Below are positions 6,473 through 13,621 of a stretch of DNA of 15,492 nucleotides, piece by piece. Under the pieces are notes generated by a model that worked only from the letters and a program-made list of their open reading frames with translations, had not been told where the DNA came from and searched no databases. Source of the stretch: REEB470 sp032117095 (lineage in GTDB: Bacteria > Bacillota > Bacilli > Paenibacillales > YIM-B00363); NCBI GenBank assembly GCA_032117095.1, contig JAULZZ010000145.1:1-15492 (forward strand), in the 5' to 3' direction. Position numbers and translations under genes: made by a program. The first letter of the stretch is position 1; each line of letters opens with the position of its first letter.

Positions 6473-6515
6473 TCCTTCGCGGATGAGGATGCTGGTCATA
6501 TCGGTTGATACGCAC
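6456..6515 (+). promoter_or_regulatory. possible riboswitch expression platform (alternative hairpin)
   Basis: GTGCGTGTAT (6456-6465) can pair with ATACGCAC (6508-6515), with GACC/GGTC pairs inside. This long imperfect hairpin would use the 3' strand of the riboswitch closing stem, so the two folds exclude each other. No U-tract follows directly. How the switch is read out (termination or otherwise) is not clear from the sequence. Confidence 0.4.
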
Positions 6516-6700
6516 ATACGTTATGGATGAATGTTGCAAGGACGGGCCCCCTTGTCGCTTATTCATGGTTTACGTTGCGCTGCCCAGTATGAACACGCCT
6601 CTTTCCTAGGGAATGTACTTGTGTTTCCCCCTATGGAATGACGAGGCTTTTTTCGTCTTCTCCCAATCTGTATTCCAACACCGATATCCCCCTCGATGAC

Positions 6701-6804
6701 ACGAAACACTGTTTGAATACAAGAATCCTATGGGTTAAAAATTACTGTGCTTTCTTGCTAAAAGGAATTGCTCTGCATAAATGTTTCGAATCCGTGTTTC
6801 GTAC
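6701..6804 (+). repeat. 105-bp inverted-repeat family, copy D
   Basis: The 104-bp copy has tips ACGAAACAC and GTGTTTCGT, exact complements. Its centre GGTTAAAAATTACTGTG ... AAAAGGAATTGCTCTGCAT matches copy E at roughly 85 percent by eye, with the same order and spacing. It sits inside the riboswitch-btuF leader, so it is transcribed with the operon. Confidence 0.85.
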
Positions 6805-6870
6805 TGAAACCGCCTTTTGCTCTCACGCAAAAGGCAGTCGTATGTGTACCGATTTTCAGTATGTGATTCG
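6793..6870 (+). repeat. nested inverted repeat overlapping the right end of copy D
   Basis: GCCTTTTGC (6812-6820) and GCAAAAGGC (6827-6835) form a perfect 9-bp stem with a 6-base loop. Outside it ACTGAAA (6803-6809) pairs with TTTCAGT (6854-6860), and the pairing extends imperfectly into the tip of copy D. There is no U-tract, so it is not a terminator. The CCTTTTGC motif also occurs in the centres of copies F and I, suggesting a related element. Confidence 0.7.
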
Positions 6871-6964
6871 TATTCCCCCGATAAATATCCACTTTTTCAT
6901 TTTCACTGTACTTTATGTTGCATGATAAAAACGAGTTTCCTCAACTAGACGGGAGAGAATACCC

Positions 6965-7924
6965 ATGCCCTTTTTACGACACCGCACTGTATATCCGCTC
7001 ATCCTCTCGCTACTCCTCCTCTGTCTGTTCGTCAGCGGATGTGCTACGTCCTCTGAAAATGACAACCGCTCCACACCACAAACGTCAACTGTTTCCTCCG
7101 TCACCTCGAACAATCCGACGACGTATCCACTTACGGTGAAAGACGCCTCCGGACTTGATGTGACCTTTGCGCAAGCCCCTCAGCGCATCATCTCGATTGC
7201 CCCGAGCATTACGGAAGTATTGTTTGCCTTACAAATCGATACACGCATCGTCGGCGTCGACGATTGGAGTGACGAACCCCAACAAGCGCGCGCCAAACCA
7301 AAAGTCGGGGGGATTGATGCAAGCCTCGAAAAAATCGTTTCCTTAAAACCAGACATCGTATTCGCTGGATGGACAATGAGTAGAGCGACGATCGAAGGTT
7401 TGCGTGCTGCGGGCGTTCCTGTGTTTGCTACAGAACCAAGAACAATAGATGACACGATCGCACACATCGCACAGCTCGGCACGATCGTAAATCGCGCTGC
7501 CCAAGCGACAGCGGTCATCGCCACCATGCAAGCCCAACGAAAAAAAGTGGCTGACCTTGTGAAAACCATTCCCCCAGAAGAAAAAAAGCGTGTATATATT
7601 GAATTTTCAGAAGGCTGGACTGTCGGCCCTGGGGAATTTATGGATGAGCTCATCCGTGAAGCAGGGGGCATCAATGTGGCGACTACGCCAGGATGGCAGG
7701 AGATGAGCGCCGAAGTCGTCATTCGTCAAAATCCACAAGTCATCCTCTTCGCCAAAGGGGTCGAACAGTTGGAAACTACCATTCGCAAACGCAACGGATG
7801 GGAAAAACTCGATGCACTCGTTCAAAATCGAGTGGTCGGTATCGACAACAACGTGCTTTCTCGTCCTGGTCCTCGCCTGACGGAAGGATTGTTGCAAATT
7901 GCCCAAGCCCTTTATCCGCAATGA
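6965..7924 (+). CDS. btuF: corrinoid ABC transporter substrate-binding lipoprotein
   Basis: A 319-residue class III periplasmic-type binding protein (BtuF/FhuD/helical backbone family). Residues 1-26 form a lipoprotein signal: basic start, hydrophobic LILSLLLLCLF and lipobox V-S-G-C with lipid-anchored Cys26. The mature part shows the family order: RIISIAPSITEVLFAL near the start of the first lobe, VVGVD-like VGVDDW, VGGIDASLEKIVSLKPDIVFA, then the long linker helix and second lobe with GEFMDELIREAGG and NPQVILFAKG. It captures corrinoid outside the membrane and hands it to BtuCD. The B12 riboswitch upstream and cob genes downstream favour corrinoid over siderophore. The ATG has GGGAGAG about 9 bases upstream. 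The stop overlaps the btuC start (ATGA). Confidence 0.92.
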   Translation: MPFLRHRTVYPLILSLLLLCLFVSGCATSSENDNRSTPQTSTVSSVTSNNPTTYPLTVKDASGLDVTFAQAPQRIISIAPSITEVLFALQIDTRIVGVDDWSDEPQQARAKPKVGGIDASLEKIVSLKPDIVFAGWTMSRATIEGLRAAGVPVFATEPRTIDDTIAHIAQLGTIVNRAAQATAVIATMQAQRKKVADLVKTIPPEEKKRVYIEFSEGWTVGPGEFMDELIREAGGINVATTPGWQEMSAEVVIRQNPQVILFAKGVEQLETTIRKRNGWEKLDALVQNRVVGIDNNVLSRPGPRLTEGLLQIAQALYPQ

Positions 7925-8949
7925 TGGTCTCTATTCGTCAACGCATCGGGCTTGGGTTGTTGGCAGTCGGCTTGATTGCCTCTGCAATATGTAGTGTATG
8001 TTTTGGGGCAACGGACATCTCATGGGGGACGGTCAGTCGCGTCTTGTTCTCCTTTTTGCCTTCGATCGATGTCCCGCCCGACGTCGGCGTCACCCAGATT
8101 ATTCTCGATGTGCGCTTGCCACGCGTCATCCTCGGGGTTCTCGTTGGGGTTGCGCTCGGCGTCGCAGGGGCGGCGTTCCAAGGCATCTTACGCAATCCCC
8201 TTGCGGATCCCTTCACCCTTGGCGTATCCTCTGGAGCTTCCTTGGGGGCTGCGCTCGTCTTGTTGTTTCACGTACACGTCTCATGGCTCGGGTTATGGAC
8301 ACTGCCCCTTGGGGCGTTTGCGTGTGCAATGGCGACGTTGCTGTTCATTTTTTTGCTCACACAGCGAGACCATGGGTTCCAAACCCCTACGCTGGTGCTC
8401 GCAGGCATCGTCGTCCAAGCGTTTTTGGCAGCGGCAGTATCGTTTCTTATTTTTCTGCAAGGGCAGTCTGCCAATACGATCGTGTTTTGGATCATGGGAA
8501 AATTAACGATGCGCGGCTGGGATTTTGTCGTCCTCATTGCCCCGTATGTCGTCGTAATCACGCTTTTCATCTTTGCATTTGGGCGTACCCTAAACATGTT
8601 TGCGCTTGGGGAACGGCACGCCTTTCATGCTGGCATCCGCATTGTGCGCGCACGGTGGGCAGTGTTGCTCGCAGCGACGGCTGTCACGGCTGTGGCCGTG
8701 GCCGTCACTGGGGTGATCGGATTTGTTGGACTCGTCGTCCCGCACTTGGTTCGGCTCGTCGTCGGCAGCGATTACCGGCTCGTTTTGCCCGCTTCTGCAC
8801 TCGTAGGTGGCATCTATGTCGTCTGGGCAGACACGCTCGCCCGCACATTGTTCGCGCCAACCGAACTCCCTTTAGGGGTTGTCACGGCTGCGTTAGGTGC
8901 TCCATTTTTTTTATACTTGCTCTATCGCCCGCAATCGTCGTGTGCGTAG
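7921..8949 (+). CDS. btuC: corrinoid ABC transporter permease (FecCD family)
   Basis: A 342-residue polytopic membrane protein of the FecCD/BtuC family, about ten membrane segments. Characteristic motifs are DVRLPRVILGVLVGVALGVAGAAFQGILRNPLADPFTLGVSSGASLGA (written here only as the family landmark RNPLADPFTLG near residue 90) and GVIGFVGLVVPHLVRLVVGSD-type sequence near 260, which contacts the ATPase. The open frame extends upstream to 7693, but that part lies inside btuF in another frame. The true start is the ATG at 7921 or 7924, overlapping the btuF stop as ATGA, so the genes are translationally coupled. Its partner ATPase gene follows after a 212-base gap filled largely by inverted-repeat copy I. 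Confidence 0.93.
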   Translation: MMVSIRQRIGLGLLAVGLIASAICSVCFGATDISWGTVSRVLFSFLPSIDVPPDVGVTQIILDVRLPRVILGVLVGVALGVAGAAFQGILRNPLADPFTLGVSSGASLGAALVLLFHVHVSWLGLWTLPLGAFACAMATLLFIFLLTQRDHGFQTPTLVLAGIVVQAFLAAAVSFLIFLQGQSANTIVFWIMGKLTMRGWDFVVLIAPYVVVITLFIFAFGRTLNMFALGERHAFHAGIRIVRARWAVLLAATAVTAVAVAVTGVIGFVGLVVPHLVRLVVGSDYRLVLPASALVGGIYVVWADTLARTLFAPTELPLGVVTAALGAPFFLYLLYRPQSSCA

Positions 8950-8989
8950 GGAGTGTACGAAAAAGAAGTTGCGGCATCCGCCTACGAAA

Positions 8990-9090
8990 TGTCTCTATTA
9001 AAAAAATATGCCCAGATGGCTCCCTTTTGCACAAAATAAAAGATGGTTTTCCCCGATCATGTGTATGCATTTGGTATACGACCGAGTATC
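8990..9090 (-). repeat. 105-bp inverted-repeat family, copy I (degenerate tips)
   Basis: Its centre, CCCTTTTGCACAAAATAAAAG then GGTTTTCCCCG (about 9022-9054), matches copy F closely. Its end CGAGTATC (9083-9090), followed by a GCATTGCG-like flank, matches the right ends and flanks of F and G. About 12 bases are missing compared with F. No clear complementary tips are visible. It fills the gap between btuC and btuD. Confidence 0.5.
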
Positions 9091-9161
9091 TTTGCACGCA
9101 TTGCGTGAACATCAAAACCATCCATTCCCAATGACAATGAGACTCGCAAGGAGGCACGTGC

Positions 9162-10010
9162 ATGATTGACATTCGTGGGGTGACGAAACGATACACGCAA
9201 CCCGTTCTCCACCCGATTGACGCCTCTGTAGAAAGAGGGAGATTTGTAGGAATTGTCGGTCCAAATGGCAGCGGAAAATCTACCCTTTTGCGCATGGTCT
9301 CGGGAGTAGAGCCACCCGATGCTGGACACATTGTGCTCCATGGGAAGCGACTCCAAGACTACACACGTCAGCAACTTGCGCAAAAAGTCGCCGTTGTTAC
9401 ACAAGAACCACTGCCCCCATGTCATTTTTCGGTACACGATGTCGTCTCGATGGGACGTTATCCGCATGAAAATGCATGGGGCTTTGAACCGCAAACGACA
9501 GCATCTCCGCATATTTCGTCTGTCCAACACAAAACGTCATTTTGGCATATGCACGACCGTGAAATGCTCATCTCTACCGTGCTTGAACACGTCGGCTTGA
9601 CCGCCCATGCTTCAAAAATGCTCGATCAACTCAGTGGCGGAGAACGTCAAAGAGTCGCAATCGCCAAGGCAATGGTGCAACAACCCCAAATACTGTTGCT
9701 CGACGAGCCACTCTCCAATTTGGATCTCGGATACCAAGTGCGCATCATGGCACTGTTGCGACAGTGGCAATGCCAAACGGGTCTCACTGTCCTCATCGTC
9801 TTGCATGACCTCAATATGGCGGCGCTCTATTGCGACACCCTCTGGCTACTGCATCAAGGGGTACTCGTCGCCCAAGGTGCACCGTGCGATGTCTTACACC
9901 CACAAACGATCGAACGCACGTATGACACGCCCATGTGTCTCCTGATGCACCCGACGATGCACGTGCCACAACTGTTATTTCCAACCCCTGTTATACGAAA
10001 CACGGTTTGA
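9162..10010 (+). CDS. btuD: corrinoid ABC transporter ATP-binding protein
   Basis: A 282-residue ABC ATPase of the FecE/BtuD type. Walker A GPNGSGKST is at 33-41, Q-loop Q81, signature LSGGE 157-161, Walker B ILLLDEP 177-183, D-loop 185-189 and the switch His215. It powers the BtuC permease. There is an insertion of roughly 20-25 residues (about 105-130, WGFEPQTTASPHISS and on to WHMH) between Q-loop and signature that typical relatives lack. The last residues VIRNTV and the stop codon are encoded by the left tip of inverted-repeat copy E, so the original C-terminus may have differed. The ATG at 9162 has AAGGAGG about 9 bases upstream. Substrate is inferred from the operon. Confidence 0.9.
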   Translation: MIDIRGVTKRYTQPVLHPIDASVERGRFVGIVGPNGSGKSTLLRMVSGVEPPDAGHIVLHGKRLQDYTRQQLAQKVAVVTQEPLPPCHFSVHDVVSMGRYPHENAWGFEPQTTASPHISSVQHKTSFWHMHDREMLISTVLEHVGLTAHASKMLDQLSGGERQRVAIAKAMVQQPQILLLDEPLSNLDLGYQVRIMALLRQWQCQTGLTVLIVLHDLNMAALYCDTLWLLHQGVLVAQGAPCDVLHPQTIERTYDTPMCLLMHPTMHVPQLLFPTPVIRNTV

Positions 10011-10099
10011 ACACAGGAATCCGATTGGTTAAAAATTACTGTGTTTTCTCGTAAAAGGAATCGCTCTGCATAGACGTTTTTAGTCCGTGTGTTTAGTAT
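9993..10099 (+). repeat. 105-bp inverted-repeat family, copy E (overlaps btuD end)
   Basis: The 107-bp copy has left tip ATACGAAACACGG and right tip CCGTGTGTTTAGTAT, complementary with small mismatches. Its core CCGATTGGTTAAAAATTACTG and the AAAAGGAATCGCTCTGCAT segment are shared with copy D. The first 18 bases are coding: they supply the last six codons and stop of btuD. The rest fills most of the btuD-cobT gap. Confidence 0.88.
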
Positions 10100-10183
10100 T
10101 CGTCCGCATGCGTCCGCTGTTGCGTCTACCTCTGCTCCTGCCCCCATCATGCAACATGCACCCGCAAAAAAGGAGGTTTTCGT

Positions 10184-11275
10184 TTGAGTATTTTCACCGT
10201 CCCTCAAAAAATCATCGACTGGATCGAGGGCATCCAACCACTCAATGAAGCCGCGATGCAAGATGCGCAACAACGACTCAACGCACTCACAAAACCACGG
10301 GGTAGCCTAGGGAAACTTGAAACGTTCGCCATTCAAATTGCGGGCATCCGGCGTGAACCATTCCCTGTTTTAGACCGCCGTGCGGTCGTCATTATGGCTG
10401 CCGACCATGGCGTATGTGCCGAAAACATCAGTGCTTATCCCCAAGAAGTGACCGCCCAAATGGTGCAAAACGTACTCGCAGGTGGGGCTGCAGTCAATGG
10501 ATTGGCGAAAGCCGCTGGCGCTCACGTCTATTGCGTCGATATTGGGGTGCGCTCCCCCTTGTCTCATCCAAACCTTGTGATGGAAAAAGTCGCCTCGGGG
10601 ACCGCCAACATGACGGTCGCTCCTGCCATGACGGAGTCTGACATGCTACGCGCAATCACCGTCGGGGTAGAAACCATGCAGCGTCTCGAAGCGACCCAAA
10701 CGCACCTTGTTGCGATGGGCGAAATGGGCATTGGCAATACGACAAGTGCCGCCGCGTTGACCAGTGCGTTGCTCCATTTGCCCGTGGACCAAACCGTCGG
10801 TACGGGCACGGGGATCGATGAGACGCAATGGGCGCATAAAAAAACAATGGTCCAACGGGCGTTACAGCACCACCGCCCCGCTGACGATCCCTGGGACAGC
10901 TTACGCCATCTCGGGGGCTTAGAAATCGCCGGCATGGTCGGACTTTGTCTTGGCGCTGCACTGACACGCACCCCGCTCATCCTCGATGGCTACACGACGA
11001 CCGTCGCCGCCCTGCTCGCTGTGCGTATCGCCCCTGCTGTCCGTGCGTTTCTTTTCCCCTCCCACGTGTCCGTAGAACCGGGTCATGCGCATGTGTTGCA
11101 CGCATTGGCGATGAAACCGTGGATTGATGCAGAGATGCGTCTTGGGGAAGGTACGGGGGCGTTGCTGGCCATGCCCCTGCTCGCCGCAACTTCTTCTCTT
11201 TTTCGTGGCATGGCCACGTTTGAGCAAGCGCATGTGTCGCGTGCTTTGCACAAAGAAAATGGGCATGCGCCATGA
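10184..11275 (+). CDS. cobT: nicotinate-nucleotide--dimethylbenzimidazole phosphoribosyltransferase
   Basis: A 363-residue CobT of normal length. It makes alpha-ribazole phosphate from nicotinate mononucleotide and 5,6-dimethylbenzimidazole for the lower ligand of cobalamin. Motifs seen are TKPRGSLG (36-43), AADHGV (72-77), GEMGIGNTTSAA (179-190), GGLEIAGM (244-251), LDGYTTT (267-273) and GEGTGA (321-326) with the catalytic Glu322 (E317 in the Salmonella enzyme). The start is TTG at 10184, with AAGGAGG 7 bases upstream. The next in-frame ATG would remove the conserved N-terminal helix, so TTG is preferred. The stop overlaps the next start as ATGA, indicating coupling to the CobU-CobS fusion. 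Confidence 0.95.
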   Translation: MSIFTVPQKIIDWIEGIQPLNEAAMQDAQQRLNALTKPRGSLGKLETFAIQIAGIRREPFPVLDRRAVVIMAADHGVCAENISAYPQEVTAQMVQNVLAGGAAVNGLAKAAGAHVYCVDIGVRSPLSHPNLVMEKVASGTANMTVAPAMTESDMLRAITVGVETMQRLEATQTHLVAMGEMGIGNTTSAAALTSALLHLPVDQTVGTGTGIDETQWAHKKTMVQRALQHHRPADDPWDSLRHLGGLEIAGMVGLCLGAALTRTPLILDGYTTTVAALLAVRIAPAVRAFLFPSHVSVEPGHAHVLHALAMKPWIDAEMRLGEGTGALLAMPLLAATSSLFRGMATFEQAHVSRALHKENGHAP

Positions 11276-12846
11276 TGGTGTTTGTCTATGGTGGGGCACG
11301 CAGTGGAAAAAGTGCGTTTGCAGAACGACTCGCCCTCGCACGACTTGGTGCGCATGAACGTGCCGTGTATGTGGCAACTGCGCTTCCGTTGGATGAGGAA
11401 ATGCACGCACGCATTGCACACCATCAGGCAACACGCAACCTTGCCCAACCACGCTGGCACACGATCGAACAACCGCTCCATCTGTCTGCGTGCATGCAAA
11501 AGTTACTAGAATCCGCAAATCCTGCGGTCGTCGTGGTAGAATGCATGACCGTCTGGCTGACCAACGTACTGTTCGACTGCCAAAAATCGCTCTTCCCTCT
11601 CGACGATGAGCTTTCCGTGTTGGAATCGCCCTCAGGATACGCCGCCCTTTCTGCAGCTTGCACACAACGCATCGCCCATTGCTTGCATACGCTCCGTACA
11701 GGGCATGCACCGCACACGCTCATCGTGGTCAGCAATGAAGTCGGCCACGGTATCGTGCCTCTGACCCCACTCGGGCGCCTGTTTCGCGACCTCTGTGGTC
11801 GGATGAACCAACAACTCGCCGCCATGAGCGACCATGTGTATGCGGTGCATGCCGGCATCCCCGTTCCGTTGCACCCACATCGTAACGAAACGGAAGCGGA
11901 AGCGGAGGCGGTTTCTTCACGCGCTCCCGATGAGGTTGTAGCGACTGAGCCACGCAATGATGGGTTCACCACCCCGCAGCCCCCCCTGCCTCCGTTCAAA
12001 CAGCGCCTTTATGCACCGGTGGAAGCGTGTGCTATTGCCCTCCAATGGCTCACACGTTTTCCAATTCCGATACGTCCTCGCTGGGATGAGAAAGTCGCCA
12101 ACCGTAGCATTGTGTTTTATCCGGTGGCAGGGGCATGGATCGGGGCGACCCTCGTGTTTCTTGCCTGCGCACTGTCGTTCGTTTCCCCGCCTGCCACAAG
12201 CGCTGCACTCGTGCTCGGGGCTTGGGTATGGCTGACAGGGGGATTGCACATGGACGGATGGATCGATGTCGCCGATGCCGTGGGCAGTCATCGCACGATG
12301 GCTGAAAAACAGCGTATCCTCAAAGACCCTCACGTCGGGGCAATGGGGGTCACCGCAGCGTGCGTCTTGTTGCTGATCAAAGGGGCATTGGTGTACAGTA
12401 TAATAAGTACGATGCCTTTCCCGTTCGTGACGTTTGTGTTGTTCCTGTGTCCTCTTATCGCACGCACCATCCTCCCGCATGTGTTGTGTCACTTTCCGTA
12501 TGTCGGCGGGCGGTCTGGGATGAACGCATTGTTCAAAAACATCCCTCCAAAATATGGGCGTTGGGCGATGTGTCATGGGGTGTTGTGGATGTTGTGTGCT
12601 GTCGGTACGCTAGCCGTCTTCTTGGACAAGGGCACGCAGGAGATGGCTGTTTTCCCTTCGTGGTATCCTATTGTACTTGCACTCGTAGGGTTTGTCGTCG
12701 CGTGGTTGCTCGCAACAGGGGCAAGTCGTGCGGTGTGTCGTGCTTGGGGAGGGTTGACGGGCGATGTGTATGGGGCGATGGTCGAAGGCATGGAAGTCGC
12801 CACGTTGCTCGCATTCGTTGTGATGGGTCACCTGATGTGGTCCTAA
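11272..12846 (+). CDS. cobU-cobS: CobU-CobS fusion: adenosylcobinamide kinase/guanylyltransferase plus cobalamin synthase
   Basis: One uninterrupted 524-residue frame carries two complete enzymes. Residues 1-198 are CobU: P-loop GGARSGKS (7-14), YVATA (33-37), HH at 50-51 near the guanylylated His of the family, ECMTVWLTN (90-98) and SNEVGHGIVP (154-163). Residues 249-524 are CobS, a membrane protein: WLTRFPIP (259-266), FYPVAGAWIGA (282-292), the acidic metal site TGGLHMDGWIDVADA (322-336), LKDPHVGAMGV (350-360) and GGLTGDVYGA near the end. A loose linker (about 200-248) rich in Glu, Ala and Pro joins them. The protein would activate adenosylcobinamide to the GDP form and join it to alpha-ribazole (phosphate) at the membrane. 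The two are normally separate genes. It overlaps cobT by 4 bases. Confidence 0.95.
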   Translation: MMVFVYGGARSGKSAFAERLALARLGAHERAVYVATALPLDEEMHARIAHHQATRNLAQPRWHTIEQPLHLSACMQKLLESANPAVVVVECMTVWLTNVLFDCQKSLFPLDDELSVLESPSGYAALSAACTQRIAHCLHTLRTGHAPHTLIVVSNEVGHGIVPLTPLGRLFRDLCGRMNQQLAAMSDHVYAVHAGIPVPLHPHRNETEAEAEAVSSRAPDEVVATEPRNDGFTTPQPPLPPFKQRLYAPVEACAIALQWLTRFPIPIRPRWDEKVANRSIVFYPVAGAWIGATLVFLACALSFVSPPATSAALVLGAWVWLTGGLHMDGWIDVADAVGSHRTMAEKQRILKDPHVGAMGVTAACVLLLIKGALVYSIISTMPFPFVTFVLFLCPLIARTILPHVLCHFPYVGGRSGMNALFKNIPPKYGRWAMCHGVLWMLCAVGTLAVFLDKGTQEMAVFPSWYPIVLALVGFVVAWLLATGASRAVCRAWGGLTGDVYGAMVEGMEVATLLAFVVMGHLMWS

Positions 12847-12848
12847 TA

Positions 12849-12953
12849 CGAATGAATCATGAAAACATCGATGCAGAGCATTGTATTCTTCAAAATATAA
12901 AAAGGCGTTTTAGCGTATAGTGCCGATATTTATAGTGTTGAAATATTGATTCG
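12849..12953 (-). repeat. 105-bp inverted-repeat family, copy H
   Basis: It starts 2 bases after the cobU-cobS stop. The tips CGAATGAATCAT and (right strand) ATATTGATTCG are complementary with mismatches. On the reverse strand it carries GCTCTGCATCGATGTTTTC, matching GCTCTGCATAGACGTTTTT of copy E. Its length of 105 bp agrees with the family. It fills most of the gap to the PduO gene. Confidence 0.7.
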
Positions 12954-13039
12954 CAATCTCCGCAAGGAAAAAGATGCGCGGCATCCCAATAAATCAGGTT
13001 CGTTCGCGATAAAAATCCCCAACAAAAAGGAGAATTCTC

Positions 13040-13621
13040 ATGAAAATTTATACACGTACAGGAGACGCAGGCACGACCGCTTTGATCGGAGGTCGTGTCG
13101 CCAAAGACGATGCCCAAGTCGAAGCATACGGCACGATCGATGAGCTCAACGCCTGTGTGGGGGTGGCCATTGCTTCCCTAGAATCTTCCAAATTCAGTGA
13201 CATGGTCGCCGACTTGCTGACCATCCAACACGAGCTATTCGACTGTGGCGGAGATTTGGCATTCATTTGGCGGGAAGACAGCGAAAAACAACCGCCTTAT
13301 AAGGTGACCGCTGCGATGACGACACAACTCGAAGAATGGATTGACCGTTATGATGGGGAAACCGCAGAAATTACTCGGTTTATTTTGCCGGGTGGCAGTG
13401 TCGCCGCCGCGGCCTTGCACGTCTGTCGCACCGTCTGTCGACGGGCAGAACGTCGCATGGTCACCCTCGCCCAACGACAGCCGATTCCTGAACATGTGCG
13501 TACGTACATCAACCGCTTATCTGATTTGTTTTTTACACTCGCCCGCGTCGCCAACGCACGATACGGGTGTACTGACGTGTACTATGCCCGCAGTGCGGAC
13601 GTCTTTCGCACGACGCGATGA
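13040..13621 (+). CDS. pduO: PduO-type ATP:cob(I)alamin adenosyltransferase
   Basis: A 193-residue protein of the PduO family, which moves the 5'-deoxyadenosyl group of ATP to Co(I) corrinoid to make the coenzyme form. Motifs are the N-terminal ATP-binding loop TRTGDAGTT (5-13), GGRVAKDD (17-24), AYGTIDELNA (29-38), FILPGGS (114-120), CRTVCRRAERR (129-139) and NRLSDLFFTLAR (158-169). The Arg/Asp pairs typical of the active site are intact. The ATG at 13040 has AAAAAGGAG 8 bases upstream. It is separated from the cobU-cobS gene by copy H but has the same direction and no terminator, so it is probably in the operon. The stop overlaps the next gene (ATGA). Confidence 0.95.
   Translation: MKIYTRTGDAGTTALIGGRVAKDDAQVEAYGTIDELNACVGVAIASLESSKFSDMVADLLTIQHELFDCGGDLAFIWREDSEKQPPYKVTAAMTTQLEEWIDRYDGETAEITRFILPGGSVAAAALHVCRTVCRRAERRMVTLAQRQPIPEHVRTYINRLSDLFFTLARVANARYGCTDVYYARSADVFRTTR

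Larger units (their letters stand above)
6473..6964 (+). other. long leader between riboswitch and btuF
   Basis: About 490 bases with no gene I can support. It contains an alternative hairpin, a second hairpin at 6527-6566 (ATGAAT/ATTCAT with CAAGG/CCTTG inside), inverted-repeat copy D (6701-6804), and a nested inverted repeat (6793-6870). An open frame from 6638 has no ribosome site and runs through copy D, so it is not called. The distance from riboswitch to gene is long for a translational switch. Confidence 0.5.

Noticed and set aside
6218..6517. short frames on both strands over the riboswitch
   Set aside because: They overlap the conserved riboswitch core and have no coding character.
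6606..6660. terminator before btuF (GGGAA/TTTCCC with later T run)
   Set aside because: The T run starts about 11 or more bases after the stem and the stem is imperfect, so it is not a standard intrinsic terminator.
7693..7920. N-terminal extension of the btuC frame
   Set aside because: It lies wholly inside btuF in another frame, has no membrane or family features, and the ATGA junction at 7921 gives the natural start.
7998..9134. 378-codon open frame overlapping btuC
   Set aside because: It is a shadow frame rich in Arg, Cys and His, lacking a ribosome site; btuC is clearly the real gene here.
10919..11710. 263-codon minus-strand frame across cobT and cobU
   Set aside because: It is antisense to two well-supported enzymes and its composition (Arg/His/Cys rich) is typical of a shadow.
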